Below are positions 6,368-6,655 of a stretch of DNA of 6,655 nt, one piece after another. The stretch is taken from assembly GCA_035290065.1 (NCBI GenBank), contig DATDVD010000104.1, forward strand, positions 1-6,655, given 5' to 3'. Below the pieces are notes generated by a model that was not told the DNA's origin, made no database searches, and worked only from the letters and a program-made list of their open reading frames with translations. The translations under genes and the position numbers were made by a program. How positions within the stretch are numbered: position 1 is the stretch's first letter; each line of letters opens with the position of its first letter. The DNA is from DATDVD01 sp035290065. Lineage in GTDB: Bacteria; Pseudomonadota; Gammaproteobacteria; Coxiellales; Coxiellaceae.

Positions 6368-6655
<288 letters not shown>

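Overview
The window is a 6.7 kb stretch of a gammaproteobacterial chromosome. It holds four protein genes and the start of a ribosomal RNA operon. The fused two-domain methyltransferase RlmKL, the MepM-type endopeptidase and a typical gammaproteobacterial boxB/boxA rRNA leader all support that class. The moderate, A/T-leaning base composition and the first ~290 nt of the 16S gene look to me most like Legionellales (Coxiella/Aquicella-like). That placement is from memory of 16S sequences and is only tentative.

Layout from left to right. Positions 1-55 are the right part of a palindromic repeat element cut by the window edge. rlmKL (135-2444, +) encodes a bifunctional 23S rRNA methyltransferase and carries an in-frame copy of the same repeat element in its interdomain linker (1359-1438), with a decayed relative just in front (1327-1349). 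A third copy (2475-2578) fills the gap between the convergent ends of rlmKL and mepM (2602-3867, -), a periplasmic zinc endopeptidase of the cell wall. A 164-bp divergent intergenic region separates mepM from tyrS (4032-5237, +), tyrosyl-tRNA synthetase. A small kinase-like gene (5237-6067, +) overlaps the tyrS stop codon by one base and is probably translationally coupled to it. A UP-element/-35/-10 promoter, boxB, boxA, structured leader hairpins and the 5' end of 16S rRNA (from about 6368) follow. Apart from mepM and the kinase, the content is translation machinery: rRNA modification, tRNA charging and rRNA itself.

The most interesting signal is the repeat family. Each element has two 24-bp palindromes in opposite orientation, each with an outer GTAG, which is the signature of REP sequences mobilised by REP-associated tyrosine transposases (RAYTs). 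All three copies share internal motifs, so they are one family. Yet they use two different stem sequences, changed on both arms and in both palindromes together, and one copy has become coding sequence. No RAYT gene, CRISPR array, tRNA or insertion sequence was seen in the window. I did not find a convincing new multi-gene system.
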